A stretch of 5,533 bases of DNA. Origin: Bacillota bacterium. Lineage in GTDB: Bacteria > Vulcanimicrobiota > JAMDEM01. Of the stretch, positions 5,504 to 5,533 are shown piece by piece (position 1 is the stretch's first letter; each line of letters starts with the position of its first letter). The DNA lies in the NCBI GenBank assembly GCA_023486985.1, contig JAMDEM010000108.1:1-5533 (forward strand). Reading direction: 5' to 3'. Under the pieces are notes generated by a model. The model did not search any database. It had not been told where the DNA came from and saw nothing but the letters and a program-made list of their open reading frames with translations. The position numbers and the translations under genes are program-made.

Positions 5504-5533
5504 GCAGGAAGTTTTAAAAGCTGGAACATTAGT
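5408..5533. repeat. Right arm of the 126-bp inverted repeat, probable chimeric end
   Basis: This arm is the exact reverse complement of 4999-5124, running to the last base of the window. It begins inside the PabB/TrpE-like frame at AATCCTTTTT, a word also expected from the native N-P-F codons, so the join sits on microhomology. It carries a second copy of the trxA -10 box at 5438-5443 and of its ribosome binding site. The loop between the arms is 283 nt. Confidence 0.95.
5466..5533 (+). pseudogene. Inverted duplicate of the first 22 codons of trxA
   Basis: The ATG at 5466 opens a frame identical to residues 1-22 of the thioredoxin encoded at 4743-5066 (MSIVLEINESNFEQEV onward). It is cut by the window end before the WCGPC site. 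It is part of the inverted-repeat arm and most likely not a real second thioredoxin gene. Confidence 0.85.

Noticed and set aside
5466..5533. A second genuine thioredoxin gene
   Set aside because: The DNA, including the upstream promoter, is identical to the first copy in inverted form, and the sequence ends there; an artefact is far more likely than a recent duplication.

Overview
The window reads as a compact piece of a moderately AT-rich bacterial chromosome. A GmhA-type sedoheptulose-7-phosphate isomerase suggests a Gram-negative-type envelope with heptose-containing glycans. No rRNA, tRNA, CRISPR array, transposase, phage gene or plasmid gene was seen. The phylum cannot be fixed from this sequence alone; TTG starts and near-zero intergenic spacing point to tight operons.

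Layout, left to right. Positions 26-757 (+) hold the C-terminal 243 residues of tyrosyl-tRNA synthetase; its HIGH-containing N-terminus lies outside the window. Coupled to it through a 4-nt overlap is a 512-residue HEAT-repeat protein (754-2292, +). A 124-nt gap follows, with a strong sigma70-like promoter overlaid by a 9-bp inverted repeat. It drives a small three-helix membrane protein (2417-2701, +) and then a lysine/glutamate-rich 86-residue protein (2745-3005, +). That protein ends tail-to-tail with a minus-strand operon transcribed trxA -> gmhA -> family-4 glycosyltransferase (5066 down to 3002). The operon has its own promoter at 5089-5116. Divergent from trxA is the N-terminus of a chorismate-utilising enzyme of the PabB/TrpE family (from 5156, +).

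The minus-strand operon probably links envelope sugar work (heptose precursor isomerisation and sugar transfer to a lipid or glycan acceptor) with a housekeeping thioredoxin. The plus-strand left half pairs a translation enzyme with a scaffold-like repeat protein of unknown partner.

The most important observation is about integrity. The last 126 bases (5408-5533) are a perfect reverse complement of 4999-5124, the trxA promoter, leader and first codons. The join lies inside the PabB/TrpE-like gene at a short shared word. This looks like a fold-back chimera or an assembly-graph end rather than biology, so the last ~28 residues of the apparent 115-residue protein are spurious. The left edge is also suspect: an in-frame stop interrupts conserved TyrS sequence, and the first 13 bases duplicate 393-405. 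A likely one-base frameshift in a run of seven T also truncates the small membrane protein. I did not find a convincing new biological system; the best biological leads are the operator-like promoter of the small membrane protein gene and the tyrS-coupled HEAT protein.
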